DNA of 64,000 nucleotides from Canna indica (Eukaryota > Streptophyta > Magnoliopsida > Zingiberales > Cannaceae): positions 56,595,501-56,659,500 of the forward strand of contig CP136898.1 in assembly GCA_034359265.1 (NCBI GenBank), read 5' to 3'. A model generated the notes under the pieces. The model saw only the letters and a list, made by a program, of their open reading frames with translations, was not told the DNA's origin and did not search any database. A program made the position numbers and the translations under genes. Shown here in pieces: positions 1-10,852 of the stretch (positions are counted from its first letter, which is position 1; each line of letters begins with the position of its first letter).

Positions 1-17
1 GAGCGACTCCAGAACAT

Positions 18-26
18 TCACTGTGA
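18..26. other. Short palindrome tcactgtga, representative
   Basis: A 9-base odd palindrome (tcac-t-gtga) at unit positions 18-26, in the near-invariant first 44 bases and present in all classes. Short dyads of this size occur by chance, so only its conservation is notable. Confidence 0.5.
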
Positions 27-65
27 TGGGAGAAGTTGTTAATCTAGTTAGTTATGACAAACTAA

Positions 66-79
66 TGCAAAGAATTGCA
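66..79. other. Conserved inverted repeat tgcaa-agaa-ttgca, representative
   Basis: A 5-bp stem with a 4-base loop lies at unit positions 66-79 inside the most conserved internal block (63-79). I saw it in every class, the only loss noticed being the 9-bp deletion at 59,676. Whether it is bound or folds is unknown. Confidence 0.65.
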
Positions 80-458
80 AGCTTTTTGGAATAGAATCTT
101 CAACGAAGCCGACAGATTGAACTTCAGGGTATCGGCTAGAAACGCCCAGCAATCTGAGTCCCGAGCGACTCCAGAACATTCACTGTGATGGGAGAAGTTG
201 TTAATCGAGTTATTTATGACAAACTAATGCAAAGAATTGCACGCTTTTTGGAATAGAATCTTCAACGAAGTCGACTGATTGAACTTCAGGGTATCGGCTA
301 GAAACGCCCAGCAATCTGAGTCGCGAGCGACTCCAGAACATTCACTGTGATGGGAGAAGTTGTTAATCGAGTTATATTTGATAGACTAATGCAAAGAATT
401 GCACAATTTTTTGAATAGAATCTTGAACGAAGCCGACTGATTGATCTTCGGGGTATCG

Positions 459-471
459 GTTCGAAACGAAC
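459..471. other. C-specific inverted repeat gttcg-aaa-cgaac, representative
   Basis: A 5-bp stem with a 3-base loop sits at unit positions 135-147 of class C only; A, B and D have ctagaaacgccc there and cannot form it. It includes the TTCGAA site at 460-465. Confidence 0.65.
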
Positions 472-479
472 AGAAATCT

Positions 480-495
480 GAGTCGCGAGCGACTC
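480..495. other. Junction dyad, representative (gc form)
   Basis: gagtcgc-ga-gcgactc is a 16-bp inverted repeat with perfect 7-bp arms centred on the join between two units. It contains TCGCGA (an NruI site). It exists in this form wherever the upstream unit ends in gc: after every C unit checked and after many B units. After A, D and other B units the base is c (gagtccc), which breaks one pair and the NruI site. A protein-binding or extruded structure is possible but unproven. Confidence 0.7.
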
Positions 496-648
496 CAGAA
501 CATTCACTGTGATGAGAGAAGTTGTTAATCGAGTTATTTATGACAAACTAATGCAAAGAATTGCACGCTTTTTGGAATAGAATCTTCAACGAAGCCGACT
601 GATTGAACTTCTGGGTATCGGCTAGAAACGCCCAGCAATCTGAGTCCC

Positions 649-810
649 GAGCGACTCCAGAACATTCACTGTGATGGGAGAAGTTGTTAATCTAGTTAGT
701 TATGACAAACTAATGCAAAGAATTGCAAGCTTTTTGGAATAGAATCTTCAACGAAGCCGACTGATTGAACTTCAGGGTATCGGCTAGAAACGCCCAGCAA
801 TCTGAGTCCC
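649..810. repeat. Representative class A monomer
   Basis: Class A is marked by tctagttagtt around unit positions 43-53, gcaagcttttt around 77-87, c109, a126 and a junction ending in cc. The AAGCTT created here is a HindIII site specific to A-type right halves. In the repeat grammar A almost always follows D and precedes B. Later in the array it also follows C directly (for example 44,383 and 50,377), and those copies end in ct instead of cc (tcctgag across the junction). Confidence 0.9.
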
Positions 811-972
811 GAGCGACTCCAGAACATTCACTGTGATGGGAGAAGTTGTTAATCGAGTTATTTATGACAAACTAATGCAAAGAATTGCACGCTTTTTGGA
901 ATAGAATCTTCAACGAAGTCGACTGATTGAACTTCAGGGTATCGGCTAGAAACGCCCAGCAATCTGAGTCGC
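811..972. repeat. Representative class B monomer
   Basis: Class B has cgagttatttatgac in the left variable block, gcacgcttttt in the middle, t109 (giving GTCGAC, a SalI site), a126 and ctagaaacgccc at 136-147. It ends in gc or cc. The gc form usually precedes another B or a C-open. The cc form usually precedes a C-stop unit. B is the most frequent class in the second half of the window, where it alternates with C units. Confidence 0.9.
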
Positions 973-1134
973 GAGCGACTCCAGAACATTCACTGTGATG
1001 GGAGAAGTTGTTAATCGAGTTATTTATGACAAACTAATGCAAAGAATTGCACACTTTTTGGAATAGAATCTTCAACGAAGTCGACTGATTGAACTTCAGG
1101 GTATCGGCTAGAAACGCCCAGCAATTTGAGTCGC

Positions 1135-1296
1135 GAGCGACTCCAGAACATTCACTGTGATGGGAGAAGTTGTTAATCGAGTTATATTTGATAGACTAAT
1201 GCAAAGAATTGCACAATTTTTTGAATAGAATCTTGAACGAAGCCGACTGATTGATCTTCGGGGTATCGGTTCGAAACGAACAGAAATCTGAGTCGC
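1135..1296. repeat. Representative class C (open) monomer
   Basis: Class C is the most divergent: tatttgatagac at 51-62, caattttttg at 80-89, g101, t121, g126 and ttcgaaacgaac at 137-148, and it always ends in gc. The TTCGAA (BstBI site) and a small inverted repeat at 136-148 are specific to C. G at position 89 keeps a minus-strand frame open, hence 'C-open'; 46 such copies occur in the window. Confidence 0.9.
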
Positions 1297-1458
1297 GAGC
1301 GACTCCAGAACATTCACTGTGATGAGAGAAGTTGTTAATCGAGTTATTTATGACAAACTAATGCAAAGAATTGCACGCTTTTTGGAATAGAATCTTCAAC
1401 GAAGCCGACTGATTGAACTTCTGGGTATCGGCTAGAAACGCCCAGCAATCTGAGTCCC
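1297..1458. repeat. Representative class D monomer (gatgag variant)
   Basis: Class D shares the left and middle blocks with B but has c109 and t126 (cttctgggt) and ends in cc. This copy has a29 (gatgag in place of gatggg), a variant found only in D units between 487 and about 6,156, so it marks the first domain. D normally follows C-open and precedes A. Other D lineages carry cacccagc (2,107; 4,213; 5,509; 6,805; 27,699) or c16 (8,101 to 37,255). Confidence 0.9.
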
Positions 1459-2592
1459 GAGCGACTCCAGAACATTCACTGTGATGGGAGAAGTTGTTAA
1501 TCTAGTTAGTTATGACAAACTAATGCAAAGAATTGCAAGCTTTTTGGAATAGAATCTTCAACGAAGCCGACTGATTGAACTTCAGGGTATCGGCTAGAAA
1601 CGCCCAGCAATCTGAGTCCCGAGCGACTCCAGAACATTCACTGTGATGGGAGAAGTTGTTAATCGAGTTATTTATGACAAACTAATGCAAAGAATTGCAC
1701 GCTTTTTGGAATAGAATCTTCAACGAAGTCGACTGATTGAACTTCAGGGTATCGGCTAGAAACGCCCAGCAATCTGAGTCGCGAGCGACTCCAGAACATT
1801 CACTGTGATGGGAGAAGTTGTTAATCGAGTTATTTATGACAAACTAATGCAAAGAATTGCACGCTTTTTGGAATAGAATCTTCAACGAAGTCGACTGATT
1901 GAACTTCAGGGTATCGGCTAGAAACGCCCAGCAATCTGAGTCCCGAGCGACTCCAGAACATTCACTGTGATGGGAGAAGTTGTTAATCGAGTTATATTTG
2001 ATAGACTAATGCAAAGAATTGCACAATTTTTTGAATAGAATCTTGAACGAAGCCGACTGATTGATCTTCGGGGTATCGGTTCGAAACGAACAGAAATCTG
2101 AGTCGCGAGCGACTCCAGAACATTCACTGTGATGGGAGAAGTTGTTAATCGAGTTATTTATGACAAACTAATGCAAAGAATTGCACGCTTTTTGGAATAG
2201 AATCTTCAACGAAGCCGACTGATTGAACTTCTGGGTATCGGCTAGAAACACCCAGCAATCTGAGTCCCGAGCGACTCCAGAACATTCACTGTGATGGGAG
2301 AAGTTGTTAATCGAGTTATTTATGACAAACTAATGCAAAGAATTGCACGCTTTTTGGAATAGAATCTTCAACGAAGTCGACTGATTGAACTTCAGGGTAT
2401 CGGCTAGAAACGCCCAGCAATCTGAGTCGCGAGCGACTCCAGAACATTCACTGTGATGGGAGAAGTTGTTAATCGAGTTATATTTGATAGACTAATGCAA
2501 AGAATTGCACAATTTTTTGAATAGAATCTTGAACGAAGCCGACTGATTGATCTTCGGGGTATCGGTTCGAAACGAACAGAAATCTGAGTCGC

Positions 2593-4698
2593 GAGCGACT
2601 CCAGAACATTCACTGTGATGAGAGAAGTTGTTAATCGAGTTATTTATGACAAACTAATGCAAAGAATTGCACGCTTTTTGGAATAGAATCTTCAACGAAG
2701 CCGACTGATTGAACTTCTGGGTATCGGCTAGAAACGCCCAGCAATCTGAGTCCCGAGCGACTCCAGAACATTCACTGTGATGGGAGAAGTTGTTAATCTA
2801 GTTAGTTATGACAAACTAATGCAAAGAATTGCAAGCTTTTTGGAATAGAATCTTCAACGAAGCCGACTGATTGAACTTCAGGGTATCGGCTAGAAACGCC
2901 CAGCAATCTGAGTCCCGAGCGACTCCAGAACATTCACTGTGATGGGAGAAGTTGTTAATCGAGTTATTTATGACAAACTAATGCAAAGAATTGCACGCTT
3001 TTTGGAATAGAATCTTCAACGAAGTCGACTGATTGAACTTCAGGGTATCGGCTAGAAACGCCCAGCAATCTGAGTCGCGAGCGACTCCAGAACATTCACT
3101 GTGATGGGAGAAGTTGTTAATCGAGTTATTTATGACAAACTAATGCAAAGAATTGCACACTTTTTGGAATAGAATCTTCAACGAAGTCGACTGATTGAAC
3201 TTCAGGGTATCGGCTAGAAACGCCCAGCAATTTGAGTCGCGAGCGACTCCAGAACATTCACTGTGATGGGAGAAGTTGTTAATCGAGTTATATTTGATAG
3301 ACTAATGCAAAGAATTGCACAATTTTTTGAATAGAATCTTGAACGAAGCCGACTGATTGATCTTCGGGGTATCGGTTCGAAACGAACAGAAATCTGAGTC
3401 GCGAGCGACTCCAGAACATTCACTGTGATGAGAGAAGTTGTTAATCGAGTTATTTATGACAAACTAATGCAAAGAATTGCACGCTTTTTGGAATAGAATC
3501 TTCAACGAAGCCGACTGATTGAACTTCTGGGTATCGGCTAGAAACGCCCAGCAATCTGAGTCCCGAGCGACTCCAGAACATTCACTGTGATGGGAGAAGT
3601 TGTTAATCTAGTTAGTTATGACAAACTAATGCAAAGAATTGCAAGCTTTTTGGAATAGAATCTTCAACGAAGCCGACTGATTGAACTTCAGGGTATCGGC
3701 TAGAAACGCCCAGCAATCTGAGTCCCGAGCGACTCCAGAACATTCACTGTGATGGGAGAAGTTGTTAATCGAGTTATTTATGACAAACTAATGCAAAGAA
3801 TTGCACGCTTTTTGGAATAGAATCTTCAACGAAGTCGACTGATTGAACTTCAGGGTATCGGCTAGAAACGCCCAGCAATCTGAGTCGCGAGCGACTCCAG
3901 AACATTCACTGTGATGGGAGAAGTTGTTAATCGAGTTATTTATGACAAACTAATGCAAAGAATTGCACGCTTTTTGGAATAGAATCTTCAACGAAGTCGA
4001 CTGATTGAACTTCAGGGTATCGGCTAGAAACGCCCAGCAATCTGAGTCCCGAGCGACTCCAGAACATTCACTGTGATGGGAGAAGTTGTTAATCGAGTTA
4101 TATTTGATAGACTAATGCAAAGAATTGCACAATTTTTTGAATAGAATCTTGAACGAAGCCGACTGATTGATCTTCGGGGTATCGGTTCGAAACGAACAGA
4201 AATCTGAGTCGCGAGCGACTCCAGAACATTCACTGTGATGGGAGAAGTTGTTAATCGAGTTATTTATGACAAACTAATGCAAAGAATTGCACGCTTTTTG
4301 GAATAGAATCTTCAACGAAGCCGACTGATTGAACTTCTGGGTATCGGCTAGAAACACCCAGCAATCTGAGTCCCGAGCGACTCCAGAACATTCACTGTGA
4401 TGGGAGAAGTTGTTAATCGAGTTATTTATGACAAACTAATGCAAAGAATTGCACGCTTTTTGGAATAGAATCTTCAACGAAGTCGACTGATTGAACTTCA
4501 GGGTATCGGCTAGAAACGCCCAGCAATCTGAGTCGCGAGCGACTCCAGAACATTCACTGTGATGGGAGAAGTTGTTAATCGAGTTATATTTGATAGACTA
4601 ATGCAAAGAATTGCACAATTTTTTGAATAGAATCTTGAACGAAGCCGACTGATTGATCTTCGGGGTATCGGTTCGAAACGAACAGAAATCTGAGTCGC
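2593..4698. repeat. 13-mer HOR copy 2 (2,106 bp)
   Basis: Same 13-unit order as the preceding block, with the same private variants at matching offsets (3,079 for cacactttt, 4,213 for cacccagc). No length difference between the copies is visible. A recent tandem duplication is the simplest reading. Confidence 0.9.
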
Positions 4699-5994
4699 GA
4701 GCGACTCCAGAACATTCACTGTGATGAGAGAAGTTGTTAATCGAGTTATTTATGACAAACTAATGCAAAGAATTGCACGCTTTTTGGAATAGAATCTTCA
4801 ACGAAGCCGACTGATTGAACTTCTGGGTATCGGCTAGAAACGCCCAGCAATCTGAGTCCCGAGCGACTCCAGAACATTCACTGTGATGGGAGAAGTTGTT
4901 AATCTAGTTAGTTATGACAAACTAATGCAAAGAATTGCAAGCTTTTTGGAATAGAATCTTCAACGAAGCCGACTAATTGAACTTCAGGGTATCGGCTAGA
5001 AACGCCCAGCAATCTGAGTCCCGAGCGACTCCAGAACATTCACTGTGATGGGAGAAGTTGTTAATCGAGTTATTTATGACAAACTAATGCAAAGAATTGC
5101 ACGCTTTTTGGAATAGAATCTTCAACGAAGTCGACTGATTGAACTTCAGGGTATCGGCTAGAAACGCCCAGCAATCTGAGTCGCGAGCGACTCCAGAACA
5201 TTCACTGTGATGGGAGAAGTTGTTAATCGAGTTATTTATGACAAACTAATGCAAAGAATTGCACGCTTTTTGGAATAGAATCTTCAACGAAGTTGACTGA
5301 TTGAACTTCAGGGTATCGGCTAGAAACGCCCAACAATCTGAGTCCCGAGCGACTCCAGAACATTCACTGTGATGGGAGAAGTTGTTAATCGAGTTATATT
5401 TGATAGACTAATGCAAAGAATTGCACAATTTTTTGAATAGAATCTTGAACGAAGCCGACTGATTGATCTTCGGGGTATCGGTTCGAAACGAACAGAAATC
5501 TGAGTCGCGAGCGACTCCAGAACATTCACTGTGATGGGAGAAGTTGTTAATCGAGTTATTTATGACAAACTAATGCAAAGAATTGCACGCTTTTTGGAAT
5601 AGAATCTTCAACGAAGCCGACTGATTGAACTTCTGGGTATCGGCTAGAAACACCCAGCAATCTGAGTCCCGAGCGACTCCAGAACATTCACTGTGATGGG
5701 AGAAGTTGTTAATCGAGTTATTTATGACAAACTAATGCAAAGAATTGCACGCTTTTTGGAATAGAATCTTCAACGAAGTCGACTGATTGAACTTCAGGGT
5801 ATCGGCTAGAAACGCCCAGCAATCTGAGTCGCGAGCGACTCCAGAACATTCACTGTGATGGGAGAAGTTGTTAATCGAGTTATATTTGATAGACTAATGC
5901 AAAGAATTGCACAATTTTTTGAATAGAATCTTGAACGAAGCCGACTGATTGATCTTCGGGGTATCGGTTCGAAACGAACAGAAATCTGAGTCGC
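4699..5994. repeat. 8-mer HOR copy 1 (1,296 bp)
   Basis: Order D-A-B-B-C-D-B-C. It is a 13-mer relative that has lost one internal 5-mer. Private markers are gactaattg in A (4,861) and gttgactg with ccaacaatc in the second B (5,185). The gttgactg change destroys the SalI site of that B. Confidence 0.88.
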
Positions 5995-6966
5995 GAGCGA
6001 CTCCAGAACATTCACTGTGATGAGAGAAGTTGTTAATCGAGTTATTTATGACAAACTAATGCAAAGAATTGCACGCTTTTTGGAATAGAATCTTCAACGA
6101 AGCCGACTGATTGAACTTCTGGGTATCGGCTAGAAACGCCCAGCAATCTGAGTCCCGAGCGACTCCAGAACATTCACTGTGATGGGAGAAGTTGTTAATC
6201 TAGTTAGTTATGACAAACTAATGCAAAGAATTGCAAGCTTTTTGGAATAGAATCTTCAACGAAGCCGACTAATTGAACTTCAGGGTATCGGCTAGAAACG
6301 CCCAGCAATCTGAGTCCCGAGCGACTCCAGAACATTCACTGTGATGGGAGAAGTTGTTAATCGAGTTATTTATGACAAACTAATGCAAAGAATTGCACGC
6401 TTTTTGGAATAGAATCTTCAACGAAGTCGACTGATTGAACTTCAGGGTATCGGCTAGAAACGCCCAGCAATCTGAGTCGCGAGCGACTCCAGAACATTCA
6501 CTGTGATGGGAGAAGTTGTTAATCGAGTTATTTATGACAAACTAATGCAAAGAATTGCACGCTTTTTGGAATAGAATCTTCAACGAAGTTGACTGATTGA
6601 ACTTCAGGGTATCGGCTAGAAACGCCCAACAATCTGAGTCCCGAGCGACTCCAGAACATTCACTGTGATGGGAGAAGTTGTTAATCGAGTTATATTTGAT
6701 AGACTAATGCAAAGAATTGCACAATTTTTTGAATAGAATCTTGAACGAAGCCGACTGATTGATCTTCGGGGTATCGGTTCGAAACGAACAGAAATCTGAG
6801 TCGCGAGCGACTCCAGAACATTCACTGTGATGGGAGAAGTTGTTAATCGAGTTATTTATGATAAACTAATGCAAAGAATTGCACGCTTTTTGGAATAGAA
6901 TCTTCAACGAAGCCGACTGATTGAACTTCTGGGTATCGGCTAGAAACACCCAGCAATCTGAGTCCC
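5995..6966. repeat. 8-mer HOR copy 2, truncated to 6 units
   Basis: Order D-A-B-B-C-D, carrying the same gactaattg (6,157) and gttgactg/ccaacaatc (6,481) markers as the previous block 1,296 bp upstream. The expected final B-C is replaced by an A with gacagattg at 6,967, so the copy ends at a recombination joint. Its last D carries tatgataaac, a variant shared with the D at 7,453. Confidence 0.85.
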
Positions 6967-8100
6967 GAGCGACTCCAGAACATTCACTGTGATGGGAGAA
7001 GTTGTTAATCTAGTTAGTTATGACAAACTAATGCAAAGAATTGCAAGCTTTTTGGAATAGAATCTTCAACGAAGCCGACAGATTGAACTTCAGGGTATCG
7101 GCTAGAAACGCCCAGCAATCTGAGTCCCGAGCGACTCCAGAACATTCACTGTGATGGGAGAAGTTGTTAATCGAGTTATTTATGACAAACTAATGCAAAG
7201 AATTGCACGCTTTTTGGAATAGAATCTTCAACGAAGTCGACTGATTGAACTTCAGGGTATCGGCTAGAAACGCCCAGCAATCTGAGTCGCGAGCGACTCC
7301 AGAACATTCACTGTGATGGGAGAAGTTGTTAATCGAGTTATATTTGATAGACTAATGCAAAGAATTGCACAATTTTTTGAATAGAATCTTGAACGAAGCC
7401 GACTGATTGATCTTCGGGGTATCGGTTCGAAACGAACAGAAATCTGAGTCGCGAGCGACTCCAGAACATTCACTGTGATGGGAGAAGTTGTTAATCGAGT
7501 TATTTATGATAAACTAATGCAAAGAATTGCACGCTTTTTGGAATAGAATCTTCAACGAAGCCGACTGATTGAACTTCTGGGTATCGGCTAGAAACGCCCA
7601 GCAATCTGAGTCCCGAGCGACTCCAGAACATTCACTGTGATGGGAGAAGTTGTTAATCTAGTTAGTTATGACAAACTAATGCAAAGAATTGCAAGCTTTT
7701 TGGAATAGAATCTTCAACGAAGCCGACTGATTGAACTTCAGGGTATCGGCTAGAAACGCCCAGCAATCTGAGTCCCGAGCGACTCCAGAACATTCACTGT
7801 GATGGGAGAAGTTGTTAATCGAGTTATTTATGACAAACTAATGCAAAGAATTGCACGCTTTTTGGAATAGAATCTTCAACGAAGTCGACTGATTGAACTT
7901 CAGGGTATCGGCTAGAAACGCCCAGCAATCTGAGTCGCGAGCGACTCCAGAACATTCACTGTGATGGGAGAAGTTGTTAATCGAGTTATATTTGATAGAC
8001 TAATGCAAAGAATTGCACAATTTTTTGAATAGAATCTTGAACGAAGCCGACTGATTGATCTTCGGGGTATCGGTTCGAAACGAACAGAAATCTGAGTCGC
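6967..8100. repeat. Simple 4-mer section A-B-C-D (648-bp period)
   Basis: Units A-B-C-D-A-B-C. This is the simplest form of the grammar, in which each class occurs once per 648 bp. It links the first domain (C-open only) to the second. The unit that follows at 8,101 begins with agaaccttc (c16), the marker variant of the next domain. Confidence 0.85.
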
Positions 8101-8910
8101 GAGCGACTCCAGAACCTTCACTGTGATGGGAGAAGTTGTTAATCGAGTTATTTATGACAAACTAATGCAAAGAATTGCACGCTTTTTGGAATAGAATCTT
8201 CAACGAAGCCGACTGATTGAACTTCTGGGTATCGGCTAGAAACGCCCAGCAATCTGAGTCCCGAGCGACTCCAGAACATTCACTGTGATGGGAGAAGTTG
8301 TTAATCTAGTTAGTTATGACAAACTAATGCAAAGAATTGCAAGCTTTTTGGAATAGAATCTTCAACGAAGCCGACTGATTGAACTTCAGGGTATCGGCTA
8401 GAAACGCCCAGCAATCTGAGTCCCGAGCGACTCCAGAACATTCACTGTGATGGGAGAAGTTGTTAATCGAGTTATTTATGACAAACTAATGCAAAGAATT
8501 GCACGCTTTTTGGAATAGAATCTTCAACGAAGTCGACTGATTGAACTTCAGGGTATCGGCTAGAAACGCCCAGCAATCTGAGTCGCGAGCGACTCCAGAA
8601 CATTCACTGTGATGGGAGAAGTTGTTAATCGAGTTATTTATGACAAACTAATGCAAAGAATTGCACGCTTTTTGGAATAGAATCTTCAACGAAGTCGACT
8701 GATTGAACTTCAGGGTATCGGCTAGAAACGCCCAGCAATCTGAGTCCCGAGCGACTCCAGAACATTCACTGTGATGGGAGAAGTTATTAATCGAGTTATA
8801 TTTGATAGACTAATGCAAAGAATTGCACAATTTTTTTAATAGAATCTTGAACGAAGCCGACTGATTGAACTTCGGGGTATCGGTTCGAAACGAACAGAAA
8901 TCTGAGTCGC
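8101..8910. repeat. 5-mer unit D-A-B-B-C1 (810 bp)
   Basis: First 5-mer of a run of three. The D carries c16 (agaaccttc). The last unit (8,749) is the first C-stop in the window: it has a38 (gttatt), t89 and a121. The two following blocks have the same order but lack c16 and carry a 1-bp deletion in D. Confidence 0.85.
8749..8910. repeat. Representative C-stop monomer, sub-form C1
   Basis: C-class unit with gttattaatc (a38), t89 (a run of seven T, then aatag), gattgaactt at 115-124 and the usual ttcgaaacgaac. Position 89 T puts a TAA into the minus-strand frame that is open in the other C form. The a38 marker is confined to units from here to about 37,903. After that it is replaced by the g38 form (C2). 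Confidence 0.88.
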
Positions 8911-9071
8911 GAGCGACTCCAGAACATTCACTGTGATGGGAGAAGTTGTTAATCGAGTTATTTATGACAAACTAATGCAAAGAATTGCACGCTTTTTGGA
9001 ATAGAATCTTCAACGAAGCCGACTGATTGAACTCTGGGTATCGGCTAGAAACGCCCAGCAATCTGAGTCCC
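8911..9071. repeat. Class D monomer with the 1-bp deletion (161 bp)
   Basis: Reads gattgaactctggg where other D units have gattgaacttctggg, a loss of one T near 9,032. The same deletion occurs in D units starting at 9,720; 17,657; 27,052; 29,805 and 32,072, always in the D that follows C1. Identity of the lesion in all six argues for one event spread by duplication. Confidence 0.9.
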
Positions 9072-9719
9072 GAGCGACTCCAGAACATTCACTGTGATGG
9101 GAGAAGTTGTTAATCTAGTTAGTTATGACAAACTAATGCAAAGAATTGCAAGCTTTTTGGAATAGAATCTTCAACGAAGCCGACTGATTGAACTTCAGGG
9201 TATCGGCTAGAAACGCCCAGCAATCTGAGTCCCGAGCGACTCCAGAACATTCACTGTGATGGGAGAAGTTGTTAATCGAGTTATTTATGACAAACTAATG
9301 CAAAGAATTGCACGCTTTTTGGAATAGAATCTTCAACGAAGTCGACTGATTGAACTTCAGGGTATCGGCTAGAAACGCCCAGCAATCTGAGTCGCGAGCG
9401 ACTCCAGAACATTCACTGTGATGGGAGAAGTTGTTAATCGAGTTATTTATGACAAACTAATGCAAAGAATTGCACGCTTTTTGGAATAGAATCTTCAACG
9501 AAGTCGACTGATTGAACTTCAGGGTATCGGCTAGAAACGCCCAGCAATCTGAGTCCCGAGCGACTCCAGAACATTCACTGTGATGGGAGAAGTTATTAAT
9601 CGAGTTATATTTGATAGACTAATGCAAAGAATTGCACAATTTTTTTAATAGAATCTTGAACGAAGCCGACTGATTGAACTTCGGGGTATCGGTTCGAAAC
9701 GAACAGAAATCTGAGTCGC
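8911..9719. repeat. 5-mer copy (809 bp) with D deletion
   Basis: Order D(1-bp deletion)-A-B-B-C1, directly repeated in the next 809 bp. The related 14-mers at 28,833-33,366 have only one such 5-mer, so the second copy here is a local gain or was lost there. Confidence 0.88.
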
Positions 9720-10528
9720 GAGCGACTCCAGAACATTCACTGTGATGGGAGAAGTTGTTAATCGAGTTATTTATGACAAACTAATGCAAAGAATTGCACG
9801 CTTTTTGGAATAGAATCTTCAACGAAGCCGACTGATTGAACTCTGGGTATCGGCTAGAAACGCCCAGCAATCTGAGTCCCGAGCGACTCCAGAACATTCA
9901 CTGTGATGGGAGAAGTTGTTAATCTAGTTAGTTATGACAAACTAATGCAAAGAATTGCAAGCTTTTTGGAATAGAATCTTCAACGAAGCCGACTGATTGA
10001 ACTTCAGGGTATCGGCTAGAAACGCCCAGCAATCTGAGTCCCGAGCGACTCCAGAACATTCACTGTGATGGGAGAAGTTGTTAATCGAGTTATTTATGAC
10101 AAACTAATGCAAAGAATTGCACGCTTTTTGGAATAGAATCTTCAACGAAGTCGACTGATTGAACTTCAGGGTATCGGCTAGAAACGCCCAGCAATCTGAG
10201 TCGCGAGCGACTCCAGAACATTCACTGTGATGGGAGAAGTTGTTAATCGAGTTATTTATGACAAACTAATGCAAAGAATTGCACGCTTTTTGGAATAGAA
10301 TCTTCAACGAAGTCGACTGATTGAACTTCAGGGTATCGGCTAGAAACGCCCAGCAATCTGAGTCCCGAGCGACTCCAGAACATTCACTGTGATGGGAGAA
10401 GTTATTAATCGAGTTATATTTGATAGACTAATGCAAAGAATTGCACAATTTTTTTAATAGAATCTTGAACGAAGCCGACTGATTGAACTTCGGGGTATCG
10501 GTTCGAAACGAACAGAAATCTGAGTCGC
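9720..10528. repeat. 5-mer copy (809 bp), second with D deletion
   Basis: Same D(1-bp deletion)-A-B-B-C1 order and deletion as the block before. It lies inside the left part of the 49-mer, and its counterpart there is 17,657-18,465. Confidence 0.88.
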
Positions 10529-10690
10529 GAGCGACTCCAGAACATTCACTGTGATGGGAGAAGTTGTTAATCGAGTTATTTATGACAAACTAATGCAAAG
10601 AATTGCACGCTTTTTGGAATAGAATCTTCAACGAAGTCGACTGATTGAACTTCAGGGTATCGGCTAGAAACGCCCAGCAATCTGAGTCCC

Positions 10691-10852
10691 GAGCGACTCC
10701 AGAACATTCACTGTGATGGGAGAAGTTGTTAATCGAGTTATATTTGATAGACTAATGCAAAGAATTGCACAATTTTTTTAATAGAATCTTGAACGAAGCC
10801 GACTTATTGAACTTCGGGGTATCGGTTCGAAACGAACAGAAATCTGAGTCGC
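10691..10852. repeat. Representative C-stop monomer, sub-form C3
   Basis: C class with g38, t89 and gacttattgaactt (t114) in place of gactgattg. It nearly always sits between B(cc) and either B or D. It is present from here to the end of the window, making it the most widespread C-stop lineage. Confidence 0.87.

Larger units (their letters stand above)
1..486. repeat. Leading units A-B-C at the window edge
   Basis: Three units: an A with the variant gacagattg, a B ending in gc, and a C-open. The gacagattg variant in an A recurs in the A unit at 6,967, and the order A-B-C-D matches 6,967-7,614. The array clearly continues to the left of the window. Confidence 0.9.
298..507 (-). other. Non-coding open frame across C-open units (representative of 46)
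   Basis: On the minus strand a 69-codon frame starts at a GTG in one unit, runs through a C-open unit and stops at the TAG formed by ctaga of the neighbouring unit. Because 162 is 54 codons, the first residues (NVLESLATQI) recur near residue 55. The frame is open only where position 89 is G and the C left block replaces the TAA of the other classes. Start residues alternate N/K and a later residue A/G, reflecting the c16 and base-161 variants. No ATG start, no recognisable domain and no conservation beyond the repeat itself: I regard it as chance, not a gene. Confidence 0.85.
487..2592. repeat. 13-mer HOR copy 1 (2,106 bp)
   Basis: Unit order D-A-B-B-C-D-A-B-B-C-D-B-C. Private markers include cacactttt with aatttgag in the second B (973) and cacccagc in the third D (2,107). 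All of these recur exactly 2,106 bp later, so the block moved as one piece. Inside it are two related 5-mers (810 bp) and a shortened 3-mer that lacks A and one B. Confidence 0.9.

Noticed and set aside
83..89. T-runs (ttttt to ttttttt) as terminators or promoter elements
   Set aside because: They are in every unit, have no stable GC-rich hairpin before them, and no gene lies upstream.
448..463. CENP-B box-like match in class C (ttcggggtatcggt)
   Set aside because: The spacing is wrong: only one base lies between the A and CGG, where the known box needs two, and CGGG is not completed. I do not call a CENP-B box.
459..471. Fragment of a tRNA TΨC arm (ggttcgaaac)
   Set aside because: ggttcgaaa resembles a B-box, but no acceptor, D or anticodon arm and no matching A-box is present at the right distance in class C units.
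298..507. Recurring 69-codon minus-strand open frame (46 copies) as a gene family
   Set aside because: It begins at GTG, spans a satellite junction, exists only because a single base (position 89) and the C left block lack stops, and repeats itself with the 54-codon period. The other unit classes break it with TAA or TAG. No domain or signal is visible.
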